From NCBI GenBank assembly GCA_015680685.1, contig MNCI01006577.1, positions 444,944 through 508,943 on the forward strand: a stretch of DNA of 64,000 nucleotides. Direction: 5' to 3'. The DNA is from Gnetum montanum. Taxonomy: Eukaryota; Streptophyta; Gnetopsida; Gnetales; Gnetaceae. Both the position numbers and the translations under genes were made by a program. The notes beneath the pieces were generated by a model, which worked only from the letters and a program-made list of their open reading frames with translations, was not told the DNA's origin and ran no database searches. Shown here piece after piece: positions 34,100-46,762 of the stretch; within the stretch, counting starts at the first letter, position 1; every line of letters begins with the position of its first letter.

Positions 34100-35388
34100 A
34101 TGCCCCAATGGTTGGACCACTAAAAGAAACAACAGTTTCTTCACTAGGTAAAATGCTTCATGGAGATCAATGAACACCTCTACAAGGTGTGCATCGATGG
34201 CCTAGTTCATTGGTGTGCCCATGATGCTGATCAACTACACATTTTCTAGGATGCTCATGAGGGTCCTTGTGGGGGCCGCTATGTTGGGAGATGTATAGCC
34301 ATTAAAATCCTAATGGTAAGATATTATTGCCCAATAATTTTTAGGGATGCTCGCCAATTTGTCCACTCTTGTGAATGTTTCTACTAATATGGTGGAATGA
34401 CTGCTTGAATGGAGCGACCTCAATAGTGGATCCAACCACTAGAACCCTTCAACATATGTAGCATTGAGTTCATGGATTCCATCATGCCCATGTTAAATGA
34501 AAAGGTGTACATCCTAGTCACTATTGACTATTGTACAAAATGGGCATAAGTAGTAGTTGTCACCAATTGTACATCTTCTACTACTACTTGATTTATACAA
34601 CAAAATATTGTAAATAGGTTTGGTGTGCCATGTGCATTCATTTCTAATAATGGAATCCACTTTATAAGCACTACCTTTCAAAAGCTTATGCAACACTTAG
34701 GGGTTGAACATAAACTAACAACATCCTACCATTCCCAAGCCAATGACCAAGCTAAGGTTTCAAATAGGGAAATCACAAAGATCCTAATGAGAACTATTAC
34801 CAAATCTAGGAGAGACTATAGCACAAAACTCAATGATGGCCTCTAAGCCTACCACTTAACTTGGAAACTCCTTATAGGATACTCTCTCTATGAGTTGTTG
34901 TATGGAAAATTACCAACTCTACTTGTTCAATCTGAGCTTCGTACACTGTCAATAGTCTATGACCAAAAAAAGAAATTTTAATAAAGCTCAACTTGCTAGA
35001 CAAGAATTGATTAGTGGCCCTATCATCCAATGAGTTGCACAAGACATTCAATAAAAAGTGTTGTGACCTTAGAATTAGGAAAGTAAAATTTTAATAATGA
35101 TTTAAGGTCCTCTATTAGAACCCCACACATGTACCTTAATGAACTACGTTTTAGCTATTCTAGAAACGATCTTATATCATTTACGAAACTTTTCCTTTTG
35201 GGAACATGTTGTTCTACAAACTTGAGAGCATGGATAAGAAGTGGCTGGTCAACACAAAACAAGTCAAACCTTTCCATGAGCTTAAGCAAGTCAATGTAAC
35301 AAATGCCTCATTGAATGGACAACCATGCTCAATCTTTCGAATCTCCTTCTTTCAACCTAACCATGGGAAAGATGGCCACCCATGCTAA
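34100..35388 (+). pseudogene. Integrase, decayed and catalytically altered (element E)
   Basis: The zinc domain is degraded (DAHEGPCGGR, then FVHSCECF; about 34245-34385). The core has TIDYCTKWA with the first Asp at 34526, then ISNNGIHF where the second Asp is Asn (34646-34648). Thirty-five residues later comes QAKVSNRE, with Lys (34754-34756) in place of catalytic Glu. The C-terminus ends FQPNHGKDGHPC and stop at 35388. Confidence 0.8.
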
Positions 35389-37307
35389 ATATATAAGTGG
35401 CTTCTTAGTTTTTCATTATTTTTTTTTACAAATTTTTGTTTTACACCTTGTTATTTTTACAACTTTTTATTTTACACTTCCTTTATCTTACACCTTTTAA
35501 TTTTTTCCAATTTTCTTACACCATTGTGAGTATGTTTTATTTTTCCTAAATGTTTTACAATTTCTTGTATATTTTTCTTTATTTTGGTGTGATTTTCTTA
35601 TTATGTTTTAATAATAATGTTCCTTATTGCCAAATGGGTACAATGTGGTTTGTTTGATGTGGGCATGTGCTATCTAGTTATTTGATTATTGGCGTCTAGA
35701 TTCTAGCTTTGAATTTTGTTATTGATAACTAGGATATGGTTTCTTTTTTACGAAATAGGCAATGATACCACAATATCCACCCATCCACAAACTCTATGGT
35801 TTTTCTTATTCTGGAAGTATGAGATCTTTTTTTATTAATAAAACTTTAACAAACTTGTGACCTTGGTAGTTTTCAAACTTGAAAAGGATTCAAAGATTTG
35901 AATAGGGTATGTCTTTAAGGGGACTCAGTACTCTTTGTGCCTTTTGCTTACTTGGGTTTAGGTGCATGTGTGTTTTCATGGATTTCTTATTATTCTATTT
36001 CAACTAATAATAGGAAGTTGAATGAGTCTTTGCATGGTGTGGTTCCCATCCAAGAAAAAGATGGAAATTCAAAGCACATTCCTTAGACAAAAGAAATGAG
36101 TTACAAGCCCTAGTTATGGGACTAGAAAAATATGTTACCCATGTCTAAAGGTCTCCTCTAGCTAAGGCCCTTTCTCACTTCCTACTTCTCTTTTCTTCCT
36201 AAATAAGGAATACTAGTTATTCTATGAGAGCACTTTTGTGTCTCAAGGGGGAGGACTAGCCTTAGAGTGGCAATGCAAAGTTGCTGAATGTGGTCGGTTT
36301 TGTTTTGGACTAAGGATGGATTTTATCAGGTCATTGAAGCAAAAAATTTACAAGGGACTTCATGCGACCTTAATCGGGAACTCCATTTCACACTTTCATC
36401 CATCAATGCTTTCCATGCCTCACCTCACTATCGATTTCATGTTCTTGTTCGATGTCTTGGTTTGATGTGTCAAAATTCTTAGGTAGTTTCTTTTAGGTTT
36501 TCATACTTAACTTTTAGTAACCATTAATCATCCATGGGGCCCATGGACTCCTCAGTTTGAGGTTATGCGAGGGCAACAAAGTGCATGTGCCTACTTTGGA
36601 AAGGATCCACTTGCATACCTTTTGGTTGGATTAGTTAAGTTCTTTATCCTTAGACATTCTTACAATCAAATCATTTTGCATGCCCCCATCAATGACATCC
36701 AATTGTATGCATCTTCACAACATTTTTCAGTGAAACCATCTTTTTATTATTGTGAATTCTTTAATCCTCATCAAGCATTTCATCACATTCGGACTTTTTA
36801 GAATCTAATAATGGACCACTTATCCATTTCATCCTATTTTTTAGTCTTCCCGCTAATACTATTAAAGGAATCAATCCACCATAATCACAACCTAGCCAAG
36901 TGTAACTAATAATAAGACAAGGTATCTAAAAGCTATCCATTACACATTACACACTAATCCATGATTTTGTTGTGATTATAATGGGAAGCATGAACCAGAA
37001 GTAGGACTGTCTTGACTAACAAAGAAGCAACAACACCATGGGACAAGGATCCTTCATGATCATTAAATCTTCTCCCTTACCCTTTAGCTACCAGAGGAGT
37101 TGGATGTCATTTTTGTGTAGGGTGTTCAATTCTATTGTCATGAACACCCAATTTTATAAAAGATTGTAAATCCATACACTTGGGCACTTAGAGCTTATCT
37201 ATTCTATCTAAGTTAGTTTTCATGTCAGTCAATAATCCCATACCTTTCCAATATTTTGTAAGGGACTTATTCCTCCTTTTGTTCACTTAAGGATGAATTT
37301 TCATTCA
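35389..37307 (+). other. 3' noncoding region of element E
   Basis: U-rich TTTTGTTTTACAC-type repeats (about 35406-35600) are followed by a branch-like TAACTAG, a T-run and AAATAG|GCAATGATACC (AG at 35757-35758). A GGAAAGGATCCACTTGCAT block lies at about 36598-36617. No ORF2, and no internal promoter like that of B and D was seen. Confidence 0.55.
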
Positions 37308-37319
37308 GTTGTGGGGGTA
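37308..37319 (+). other. Polypurine tract of element E
   Basis: GTTGTGGGGGTA directly precedes the 3' LTR start at 37320. Confidence 0.75.
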
Positions 37320-38148
37320 TGATGAATAGTATTTGGCCTAGCTCTGATACCAGATACCTAATATTGGGGCCCAAGAAGCAACGTTAGATATCCAATATCA
37401 TGAAGTGTGTGTCGGCCTATAAATATAGCACTTGGGCACACAATTTGAATAATTTTTTTTCATAGCATAGCAGAGCTCTTATAGTTTCTTTTCACCAGAG
37501 TTGGAATATTTTTCAAAGTGCCCATAGGCAGAGTCATTGAGTGTATAGATCTTTATTTGAGCACCATTGTACTTGAGAATCGCAGTGTGTCTAGAAATAA
37601 AGGCAAGCTTTCTAATCAAACCTTGTAGCACCTTAGCTAACTTAAATATTTCATTCATTTAATACTGTCAAGTAATTAAGCTAAAGTAAGCTAGCTAGAT
37701 TAAATTGCAGTTAATTAAGCACATAAGTATGACTACTTCGAGCATGCATATGAGGCTTGGTAATCCCAGTAACGCTTAGCATTTAGTAACCCAATAGTGT
37801 TATACATATTCAAGATGTGCAAGAAAGGTGGGACTAGATACTTATGTTAGGGTAGTTAGTTATTAATTAGAAATTAGATTAGTTAAAGTGGCTCATAAAT
37901 TGAGTTTCAACTTGTTAGTGATCATAGACGAATAAAGTATAAAATAATAAAAATCATATGCCTCAATTATACTTAACCATACAACTAAGCTCCAAAAGTG
38001 TAGTTGGAAAGACAATGATCATCAAGATTACATTTCACATCCTAGAACTAGTGTATGTGGGAACTTACAGTCTATGGAATTTGACTAGAGTGCACATGAA
38101 TGCTTGTGATTCATATGGTTGGACGTAGGGGTACCTCGCCGCTCATCA
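37320..38148 (+). repeat. 3' LTR of element E
   Basis: This 829-bp LTR starts TGATGAATAG and ends CGCCGCTCATCA. TATAAATATAG lies at about 37419-37429, preceded by decayed GATATC-type sites. It gives the missing end of the 5' LTR. Confidence 0.9.
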
Positions 38149-38153
38149 ATTGT

Positions 38154-40789
38154 CATGGCCTACTAAACCATGTAGGTGCACATATTAATAAATTGTTTTA
38201 ATAAAAATGAATTATAGAAAGTAAATATTAAACATTAAAATGTGGGTAAAACATGTAAAAAGAATTTTTAAAATAAAAAATTATTCATCATAAATTCTCC
38301 CACACATGAGAAAACAGAACAAAATAAAATCAACCATAGATTGAGAATGCTCTTTTTGTAGCAAATGTTACCATGTTGCTTAAACTTGATGATCAATTCA
38401 TCCAAAGTCCAAACCAAGAATCTCATGACAACACCACTCTATGCAATTGGCATAAGTATAATATGCAAAAGTATGTCCTCTGAGTGTAATAAGAAAAAGT
38501 GTAGGTAAATTCAGAAGGTGCATTTTAGTGGCTATTGTGAACATAGTAAATCAACCAATACCAGAACCACCAGAATAGGACAAACCCAAAATCCAAAATC
38601 ATCCAAATATTCAAATTCAATTATTCAACACCTTACTACTAAAATATAAGATGGCATTCTCACTAGTAATAAACCAACACAGACATGTCCTCTACCAGTA
38701 GAGTAGCACATGTATATATAGTTTGAATGTGGGGTAACTACATAAAAGATACAATTGTAGTAAAATGGACAACTAGCAGGAAGCTAAAGATGTTATGGTA
38801 ATTCTACATTATTGTAGCTAGAAACCAAGAAAGAAAGAATACATAGTGATAACCAAAATAAAGTATAATAAATCTCATGATAAGAATTCTAGCCATTTCA
38901 TTAATACCAACCATCAAACATTACTTGTTGCAAACTATCATAGAAAATCCTAGCATAAGAAAAAGCATCAAAATTTAGGATTTCAGTGTGATTTAACTCA
39001 CCCACCTAGTCATTGCTATAGAATATTCTAAAATCTAAACTTTAAAATAAAAATCTTGTGTTCAATCCTCCCTCCTACCTTCCTTTTCCTATTGTGCAAC
39101 CTTCTATGATGTTGCTGCTTGCCTGTTGTTTATGCTCTGGGTGAAAGTAAAAGTGAAATGTCAAAGTAAAAGTGAAATTACTATCATCGTAATTATTTTA
39201 TTTTTTTACTTTTTAACTTGCAATGAAAGATTATGCAATTCACATGTTTTTGGAAACTGCGAGTTGCATGTACTTATGGTTATCATAATTCAAGGTGAAA
39301 TATGTTATTAGCATATTTAGTTATGACTTGTAATTTTTACTGTGGGATATGAAACACATTAAAAAATGCTACACACACCTTATTCAAAAGTATGCTAGTC
39401 ACATAATATACTGTCAATCACAGTATAATCATAATATGCACATCGCAATATTCAATGCTAGTTGTAGTTTCCACATGAAAACTGCAATTAGCATTGTGGC
39501 ACACTATGAAAAATTGGTTTTTGTAAATATTTAAGCTATGAAGATATTTCCATCGCATGGACTCATAGAATTTTTATGCAAAATCAAAGAAACTCACATG
39601 GACGTAAAAAACTAAAGAATTCACAATATTGTGAGACACATGTTCATGCATGTTCTTTTCAAAAGATTGCGAGATCATGCGAGTGACATGTTCTTACAAG
39701 TTTTGAGAAATTAAGTTTGGTTTGTGTATATTACAAATACATCAATTGAGAATCAATTCTCGAAAGTGCAGTGGTTAAAATAAAGCAACGAAACTAGATA
39801 TGAGTTTTGAGATGAATGATAATGATAGTCTTAGTTATGTATGTGGAAGGCGTTTTCAAAAGTATTATTGTTTAATACTTATAGTGATATTTGTGGAAGT
39901 TTATTTCATAGTTTCCCATTTTGTCAAATTATAGATATCAAATTTTAAAGAAAAATACAAGCATCATTGTCCAAAATGTAATTAAAATTCACCATATTTA
40001 AAAAGACAACACATATCCAACACCTAGTCTTGCAATATCTTGTTAAGTCATATTAAGCATACTTTGATTCAACAAAAGAGTGTAACAAATGTGTTGTTAA
40101 CTAATCAATAAAAAATACATGATATATTCCAATCATATTTAGCTATCCAAGGATGTTAAATGAAAAATACATTGACAAGAATGTCATAAACCGAGCTACT
40201 AGTTAGCTATCCATGATTCTTTGTCCTTCTACACTCCAATCTACAAGCAAAACAAAATTGATTAAAAAAATAACACAATGTACATTATTTTAATAATCAT
40301 AGATAATGAATGAAATAGTATCTTCACCCTCATTAAAAAGTTTTCTTGCAGAGTTAGGGTTTGAAAGCTTTTATGTAGTACACTTGGTAGGACAATTCCA
40401 ACCAAATAATCTTTTTTCTCTCACTAATCCATTTATGTTGAAAATACAAACTTCGATTCCAACAATTCCACATGTTTTTATATTTCTAAAATAATCTGCT
40501 TATCTGTAGGAAATGTCTTTGCTAATTTTGTTAATGTCTTTTTGAGCTTATGAATTTTTGTTTTCCACTATGCATTTGCTTTATCTTTGTCCACCTCCAT
40601 TTGTTAATTTGTATTATCCACCATGTCCACCTCATTGATGACAAACCTTCGGTTCTTTGATCTCAATGTCTCTGATGCCATTTTAAGTTTTGAAGCATCT
40701 TCTTAGCTAGGGAACTAATGTGGATGGAATGAATTTAGTTCTACAAAACTCATGAATCATAAAACTCATTTTAGAAGAAGAACTTGAAT
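38154..40789. other. Unassigned AT-rich DNA
   Basis: No LTR termini, no recognisable domain and no tandem array. Short open frames are chance-sized. Confidence 0.5.
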
Positions 40790-42295
40790 GCATTGGTAAG
40801 ACCCTTCACCTTAATGAAAACTTTCATTAAGTGCTTGCAAAAATGGCCAAGGTAAAACCACTTACACTCAAGATATACTAAAAGAAAATACCTTTGAAAC
40901 CATGTGCCAAGTATTCAATTTGAAACTATTATAATTTCACACAGCATCTTCATCTTCCTTTTTCATGACTTGCACATAGTCAACATCAGATATTTGTAAA
41001 GCCTTTTCCTATGACTTATTGAAATCTCTATCTCTCTTGTTTACAAAATATCATACAACTTTATTTCTAGAATTGTGCCAATAATTTAGCTATACATTTT
41101 TCAAGCTCCATATAAGCCAATCAATCCTTTGGTATTTTCTATTTATTATCTCTTAAAAATTTACCCTTCAAAAATCCATGGTATGATTTAACAACATTAT
41201 TTGTGTGTTGTTGTGCTTAGGAAACATCATGGAATTTTTTAGCCTACATTCCTATAAACAAATTATTAATGAAAAAATAAGTAATAAACCAATGGAAAAA
41301 GAATCTATGACTGTGAATATGAACTTTAATGTGATGATACTAAGGAATAGAAATCCCTAAATTTATCTTCATTTAACTACTACTGTTTTAAGTATTTAAT
41401 GAATTCTGAGTTCTCTTGAAACCTATTAATAAATTTGTCTATTTCCACAACAACATCCACAATAGTTTTGCATTCATTTGTAATATGATTAAGATGATCA
41501 TCCATTGCTTTACTCTGTTTGAAATCTCTAAATTTGGTTTCCAAGTTCTTCTTCCATGCCCTCCAAACATGCTAAATGCATAAAAAAAATTCTACTCCCA
41601 AAAATACACCTAATAAATTATGAAATTTTATCACATGTGAATATATCTAAAATCAAAGTAGCATGATTTCAAGTATTTTTTCAAATGCTTTAAATGTTAT
41701 ATCAATGCATTCATTTCTGCCTTTGAGTCATCTAGCATGAAAGCATTTACTATCTAATTAGGCTCCTTAGCCTTGCCTCTTCAATGAAGCTTTGAAAGCC
41801 AAACTCTTATATCAATTTTAGTGCACCATGAGGATGTCACCCATGCAATTGGAAGTCCATTATAATATGAATCAAAAGCCATCACCATATGAAGATAAAA
41901 TTGCAAAGAGAACCACACATTTGTAATAAGATAATCTCTTGTTCTATTATTACACTAATAATTTTTGAAATGGAATAATATAACCCATTATTTCAACTTA
42001 CATCATATTTGTTGGTGTTGAAAGTGTAATCCATTGCAAGGATACTACATTGAGATAGAGCTATCATCTTTTTGATCATCCAAGATGATTGCAACCCGAT
42101 GATCAATGGGACACCTATTCTTGATTCTCTTCCTGGTAGTAAAAGAAAATATTACTCATCGTTTGATACCATAGTTGACTATTGATTTTATCATGCTCAC
42201 GTTTCTTGTAATTGGGGTTACAATTTTGCAAATGTTGTATATGTATTTTTTAAAAAGAAAGATTTCCCTCTTTCTTGATAGCCCAAACTACTATC
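40790..42295 (-). pseudogene. Decayed FAR1/MULE-like transposase
   Basis: The minus strand contains CSILAMDYTFNTNKYDV (about 42005-42060), resembling the first-Asp block of MULE/FAR1 transposases (VxxxDxTYKTNxY). It also has TNNVVKSYHGFLKGKFL (about 41150-41210), like their TNNxxExxHxxLK block, and a Cys-Lys-Trp...Cys-Lys-His run near 40839-40875 suggestive of a SWIM finger. The order is right for that family. There are many stops. Element D is inserted at its N-terminal side, and FVVWAIKK-type sequence near 42280 may continue beyond 54476. The match is by eye. Confidence 0.4.
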
Positions 42296-42300
42296 CTTTC

Positions 42301-43202
42301 TAATGAGCAGCTAGGTACCCCTACGCCCAACCATACGAATCATGAGCGTTCACGCACAACTCAGTCGAAATTCGTAGACTGTAAGCACTTAACATACACC
42401 AGACTTCTAACCTGTGAAACTTTGGGTTAGAACGGTCATTGTCATCCTAATCTTAATTTTGAGGTTCTATTTACGATGGTTAAGTGAGACTAAGGCTAAT
42501 AATTTTTATATCTTTTTAATTATCTTTTGGCTGCTAATTGAGGTATGAAAAGTAAGGAATAAACTATTATCTAATCTCTAATTATCCTAGCTTATATTCT
42601 AACTATTCCTAGCATAAGTATCCAGTCCCATCTTTCGAGCACGTTCTGAGCATCTCCTAACACTTCTGGGTTACCAGACGTTAAGCGTCACTGGGCTTAC
42701 CAAGTGTTTGGGTGAAGTTCGAGATGGTTGTACTTATGGCCTTAACTAACTACAAATGAGCAATGGCGATTGAAATTATAATAACAAAAAATCAAGTAAT
42801 TACCAAGTATCTAATAAAGCATAAACATATTAAACTATTGAATGCATAAAATAACTAAGTCCAAATGCTACAAGGAATGCTTAAATAGTTCGTCTTTATT
42901 GCCGCCACGCCAATGGGATCAGATACATCAATGCTCGAATAATGAGCTGATCACTTTTCTTACACCTGCTATGGGCACTTGGAAAATATTCTATCTCCTA
43001 CGAGAACAAACTACAAGAGCTTCACTACAACTACTCAAAAAGATGCCTAAATGAGGTAGAAGGCCCTCTTATTTATAGGCTGGGATAGGCAGCTGCGTAA
43101 ACAAGGCCACGTTGACGTAGGGTGGCTACATCGATGGGCCTGCATCGACACGGCCGTGTATACACGGCCTAGTTGATGTATTGACTAAATGACACTTCAT
43201 CA
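42301..43202 (-). repeat. 3' LTR of element D
   Basis: This 902-bp partner of 53570-54471 is roughly 90% or more similar by eye. Its first dinucleotide on the plus strand is TA instead of TG. The minus-strand U3 has GCCGTGTATACACGGC, a long palindrome at about 43153-43168, and CATCGATG near 43130, then TATAAATAAGAGG (about 43067-43079). Confidence 0.9.
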
Positions 43203-43214
43203 TACCCCCACGAC
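43203..43214 (-). other. Polypurine tract of element D
   Basis: Sense GTCGTGGGGGTA next to the 3' LTR, preceded by TTTTTGCTTA. CTTAGTCGTGGGGG is also found inside the ORF2 intron of element B. Confidence 0.75.
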
Positions 43215-43452
43215 TAAGCAAAAACTCATCCCCAAGTTACTTTACAATTTGGAAGGTATGGATTCTTATTTACAATACACATAACTTAAACACATACATG
43301 AGACACACATGATGCAACATGAACTGACCAAGTGCCCAAGTTATAGAGGAGGAAAAATTACAAAAATGGAGGTGTTTAGAGACAAACTTGAACACCTCGC
43401 TGGTCCCAAAGCCTCTGCTGTGTAGGATGATGCACAAAATTGCTAGAGAAGA

Positions 43453-46306
43453 TCACACCATCCCAAGGGGCAGTGGTTTTGATGGACCTTCTCCAACCTC
43501 TGGCCCATGAGTTGGTGGTGGCATGGATGTCAGTAGCCTCGCGGCAGCTGCAACTTCTGGAGGCATCCAAAAAGCCTCCAAGAGAGCCCTCATTTTTTCT
43601 TCTTTGCTTCTAGGGTCATTCACGGTCTAGGTAGCTTCTCCAATATGTGCTGGAACTGGAACTTCCCAAGGGCAAGGCAGAGCCAGAATGAGTTCTTTTA
43701 AGTTGAAAAACTAGGCTACGAACTACTTGTGTTCGATGTCGAATGCTCGGATTGATGCCTACAGCTGTTGGTAGTCATTCATTCTTCAGGCTAGGTCCTC
43801 CGCAACTATATGTTGTCCTTCAAAGCTTGGATCGAGGACCTCGAGTTCTGCGTTTGCTGTTGCCAGCTTTTTTTTTTGTTGCCTTGTGCGCCTAGAACTC
43901 ACCCTCGTATAGGGAATACGAGGCAGCCACTTGCTTTTCTAACTCTGACTACCATCTCCTGGCTGTGAGCATATCCGGGTTTGCATATCGAAGGTTGGCC
44001 AATTCCATGTATTTTGTCATTTCCTCAATTTGCAGCTCCTTTAGGCAGATTTCTGCTTTATTATAGGCGTTCAACCCATCGAAGATAGATGGCCATACAT
44101 CACCTCCCTCTCAAAGCTGCTGCAGCGCTTGGTTCATCTTGGATTTAGCAACTTGAATGTGCTTCTCATTTACCTCCTTCTGCAAACCCACTTGGTCCCT
44201 GTAATGATTTTTGACTTTTTTAAATTTCAGGGCCTCATTCTAAGTGGCAATTTCGATCACAGACTTTTGTCACAATGCCCGAACCTCCTCCATTGACAGA
44301 TTTCGATTTTTAGCTGCCAACCTTCTTATGTTAGCGTTCACCCTGGCTAGCTCCTCCTGCTATTGGTGGATAAAATCTTTCATGTGTTCGTTCTCTACAC
44401 CAACATTGTGCAGGTGATGAACTTCCGCAGTCAGCTGCACACTCTCCTGGCAAACCTCCGCCAAGTCCTTTTCTAAATAATATGCTCAAGCATCGATCGA
44501 GGCCTTGTCAAAGATCATCGTCTCTTGCACATCCTCAATGAATTGAAGTTTAAGTTGAAGCTATTGAAAAGCTTCATCTATGGTGATTTTGTGGTTGATG
44601 ATGGCTAGATTGACAAGCTGGGCTCTTAATTGGGCTACCTCAGTCTTCAAGTGTTGACAAGTGGCTTGAGCAGCTTATAGTTGCCCTTCCAAAACAAGGC
44701 TCTTGCCCCTTGCCGAGAGTAGCTTTGATTGGGTTGTAGTAATATTTTTCGGAAGGTCAAAGACATCCAGAAGCAATTTCTTGGTTCCCACTAATCGGTC
44801 CAACAATTCTTCATGTTGGGCTGCATCAATCCTGCTACCCAAAGATCGGGTAGACACCTATACATCTTGTAGTCCATGAATGTTTGGTATAGGTGTTGCC
44901 GATGCATTGAGAGCCATAGCAATTGTATCAACAACCACTTCGGCCGCAACTTCCTGTCCCTGGTGCTGCATCACTAGGACTATCACCTCTTCACCATCTT
45001 CCAAGCGTACTGAGAAGGTAGCAGCATTCCTTGAGATTTTGGGGAATAATTGTTAGGTTTCAGTTGATACATCTCAGATGCTTGGATCTGTTCTAGTTGG
45101 AATTTACACTCAGGCGGTGGAGAATATCGGCCCTACCCTTCCAAGCAAGCTGACTGATTGAGCCACTTGCTCTAGGTGGCTCATGGTAGGGGCAATAGAT
45201 TGAAGGGTCTTATCCTCCACCAGTCCTACCAGATTTCTCTTACTAGCTCAAGAGCATTTCCTAGATCTCGTGGATGTATTCTCCCATGTTTTGTGAGCCT
45301 AGCTGCATTGTTTTTGTAGGTGGTGGAGGTCATTGCTATTCTTCCTTTGTCTGTGTAGCGTTAGGCATTTTATCTTTCATCATCTCTCGCCACAAGGCAA
45401 TTGGGACGTTTCAGATGATATCATTAGAGTATTGTGCTATCCCTGTCCATTTGCATAACTTTTGGATTAGGTAGGGAAAGGGGAAAGTTCGTCTTCCACG
45501 TACGTTCTCAGTGAACCTCTTTTCAATCTCCAAAAATAGTAGTTGTGGAAGACTCATGGGAAATTTCCCACTCAAGGCGGCACACGCACGAGCGGAGAAG
45601 GTAGTGATTTTTCTAGGTCTTACCGTTGGATTCAGATGGTAAGACGTGATCTTTGAGTATACTCTCTCTACTGTGGTCAAGGAGCTAAATTCCTTGTGCT
45701 CTACCTTGTAGCACCATTTGGTCCATTACATCTTTACCTCTAGATCGGCCTGCTTTGGAATTTCTACCACATCTGCCCTAATTTTAGGCAACCTCAGAGC
45801 TTGCGCTATTGCTTCCGAAGATTAAGAGACATAGATGTCTTTGATCCTTACTCTAGATCCTGGTTGTCGATTTAACTAGAAGAGATAAGTTTCTCCTAAG
45901 TACCACTCACCACTGGTTGTGATGATTGGCCACATCGGAGATTTCTGCAGTTGGAGCCTCATGTCTTATGGCACGTTCTCGAGGAATGGTCCAAAATTTA
46001 GATCTTGGAGGACCATTCACTGCATCTCGCGTGACGTGATAGCATCAAGGTCAGCTGGGTCAGGGTGACCTCAAGCCATGGTGCTATCCCAGGAGTCTCA
46101 TCCCCAAGCGATTGCTCGTTGGAAATCTCCTCTTCGGGAATCTGATGAACAGATTCTATGTCAAGTCTTTCGCGGAAGGGCCCAGTTGCATGAGAGCCCT
46201 CCGCATGCTATAACGGTTGCACACCTCATCCCCTTCCCATGCGTGGGCGCTTGTCCCTTGGTTGTGACAGTCCTTCATCCCTTGGGTGCCTCAGTTTGGG
46301 TGCCAT
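43453..46306 (-). pseudogene. ORF2 of element D: domain related to plant transposon ORFs plus coiled coil, decayed
   Basis: The start ATGGCACCCAAA at 46306 follows GATTACAG directly. The stop at 43453-43455 gives about 950 codons, close to the 940 of B. The conserved N-terminal domain (45411-45680) includes SARACAALSGKFPMSLPQLL and RTFPFPYLIQKLCKWTGI, parallel to B and to Athila/Tat downstream ORFs. A long Glu/Lys/Leu-rich middle suggests coiled coil. The C-terminus has LALPCPWEVPVPAHI and MRALLEAFWMPPEVAAAA. It is broken by many stops. No transmembrane segment or signal peptide is evident, so the label env is not supported. Confidence 0.65.
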
Positions 46307-46528
46307 CTGTAATCAAACATAACCACCCGTTAGATCATCCATAAGTAGCTTAAGATGGTCCGTATATACTTTCTCAATTTGACCAAGCTATGTTAATGGC
46401 ACAAGCACACCGTTAAGTCTCCCAAAGCGTTAATTTAGGGGTTAGGGCCAAAGTTATTGTAATTAATAAACTAATTAATTAATTTATTAATTACACAAAG
46501 GCACCACCCCCCATGACTGAGAGCATAC
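46307..46528 (-). promoter_or_regulatory. Putative 5' UTR intron of ORF2 (element D)
   Basis: A good plant donor, CGAAG|GTATGCTC (GT at 46528-46527), and a good acceptor, TTTGATTACAG|ATGG (AG at 46308-46307), enclose 222 nt rich in A and T. The ORF2 ATG is the first three bases of the next exon. PPT-like CAGTCATGGGGGG lies just inside the donor (46501-46520). Both boundaries align with those in element B. Confidence 0.6.
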
Positions 46529-46670
46529 CTTCGGTTGCGTAAAAGGGCAAGGACAGGTTGATGCGGACACGTGATGGAATGTAGGTGCATTGGGAAGGGT
46601 TCGGTAAAAAAATGGCAAAAACTCCCCTCAATTTGAATTCCAAATCATGAAAAATGAAAGTGCAGCGGGT

Positions 46671-46762
46671 GTATATATAGGGGTTGGGCGCTGCATCGAC
46701 GGGGCCACGTATACATGGCCATGTATATGCAGGCACCACGTATACAGTGCCCCGTATACGTA
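46671..46762 (-). promoter_or_regulatory. Putative internal promoter of ORF2 (element D)
   Basis: The minus strand carries four GTATAC-type sites (CGTATACGGGG, TGTATACGTGG, CATATACATGG, TGTATACGTGG; 46700-46762) and CCGTCGATGCAG. A TATA box, CTATATATACACCC, follows at about 46669-46682, about 140 nt ahead of the donor. Both GTATAC and GTCGATGCAG also occur in the U3 of the D LTR. Confidence 0.55.

Larger units (their letters stand above)
28419..38148 (+). mobile_element. Element E: Athila-type retrotransposon with gag-PR-RT-RH-INT, no ORF2
   Basis: This 9.7-kb plus-strand insertion is bounded by LTRs and by ATTAT (28414-28418) and ATTGT (38149-38153), a duplication with one change. All pol domains are recognisable in the gypsy order but riddled with stops. 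The 3' end of the 5' LTR, the primer-binding site and the leader are deleted. The region between pol and the 3' LTR has no second gene. Confidence 0.9.

Noticed and set aside
43453-46306. Calling ORF2 an envelope gene
   Set aside because: Its position matches the Athila env-like ORF, but I see no signal peptide, cleavage site or membrane anchor, and most of it is coiled coil.
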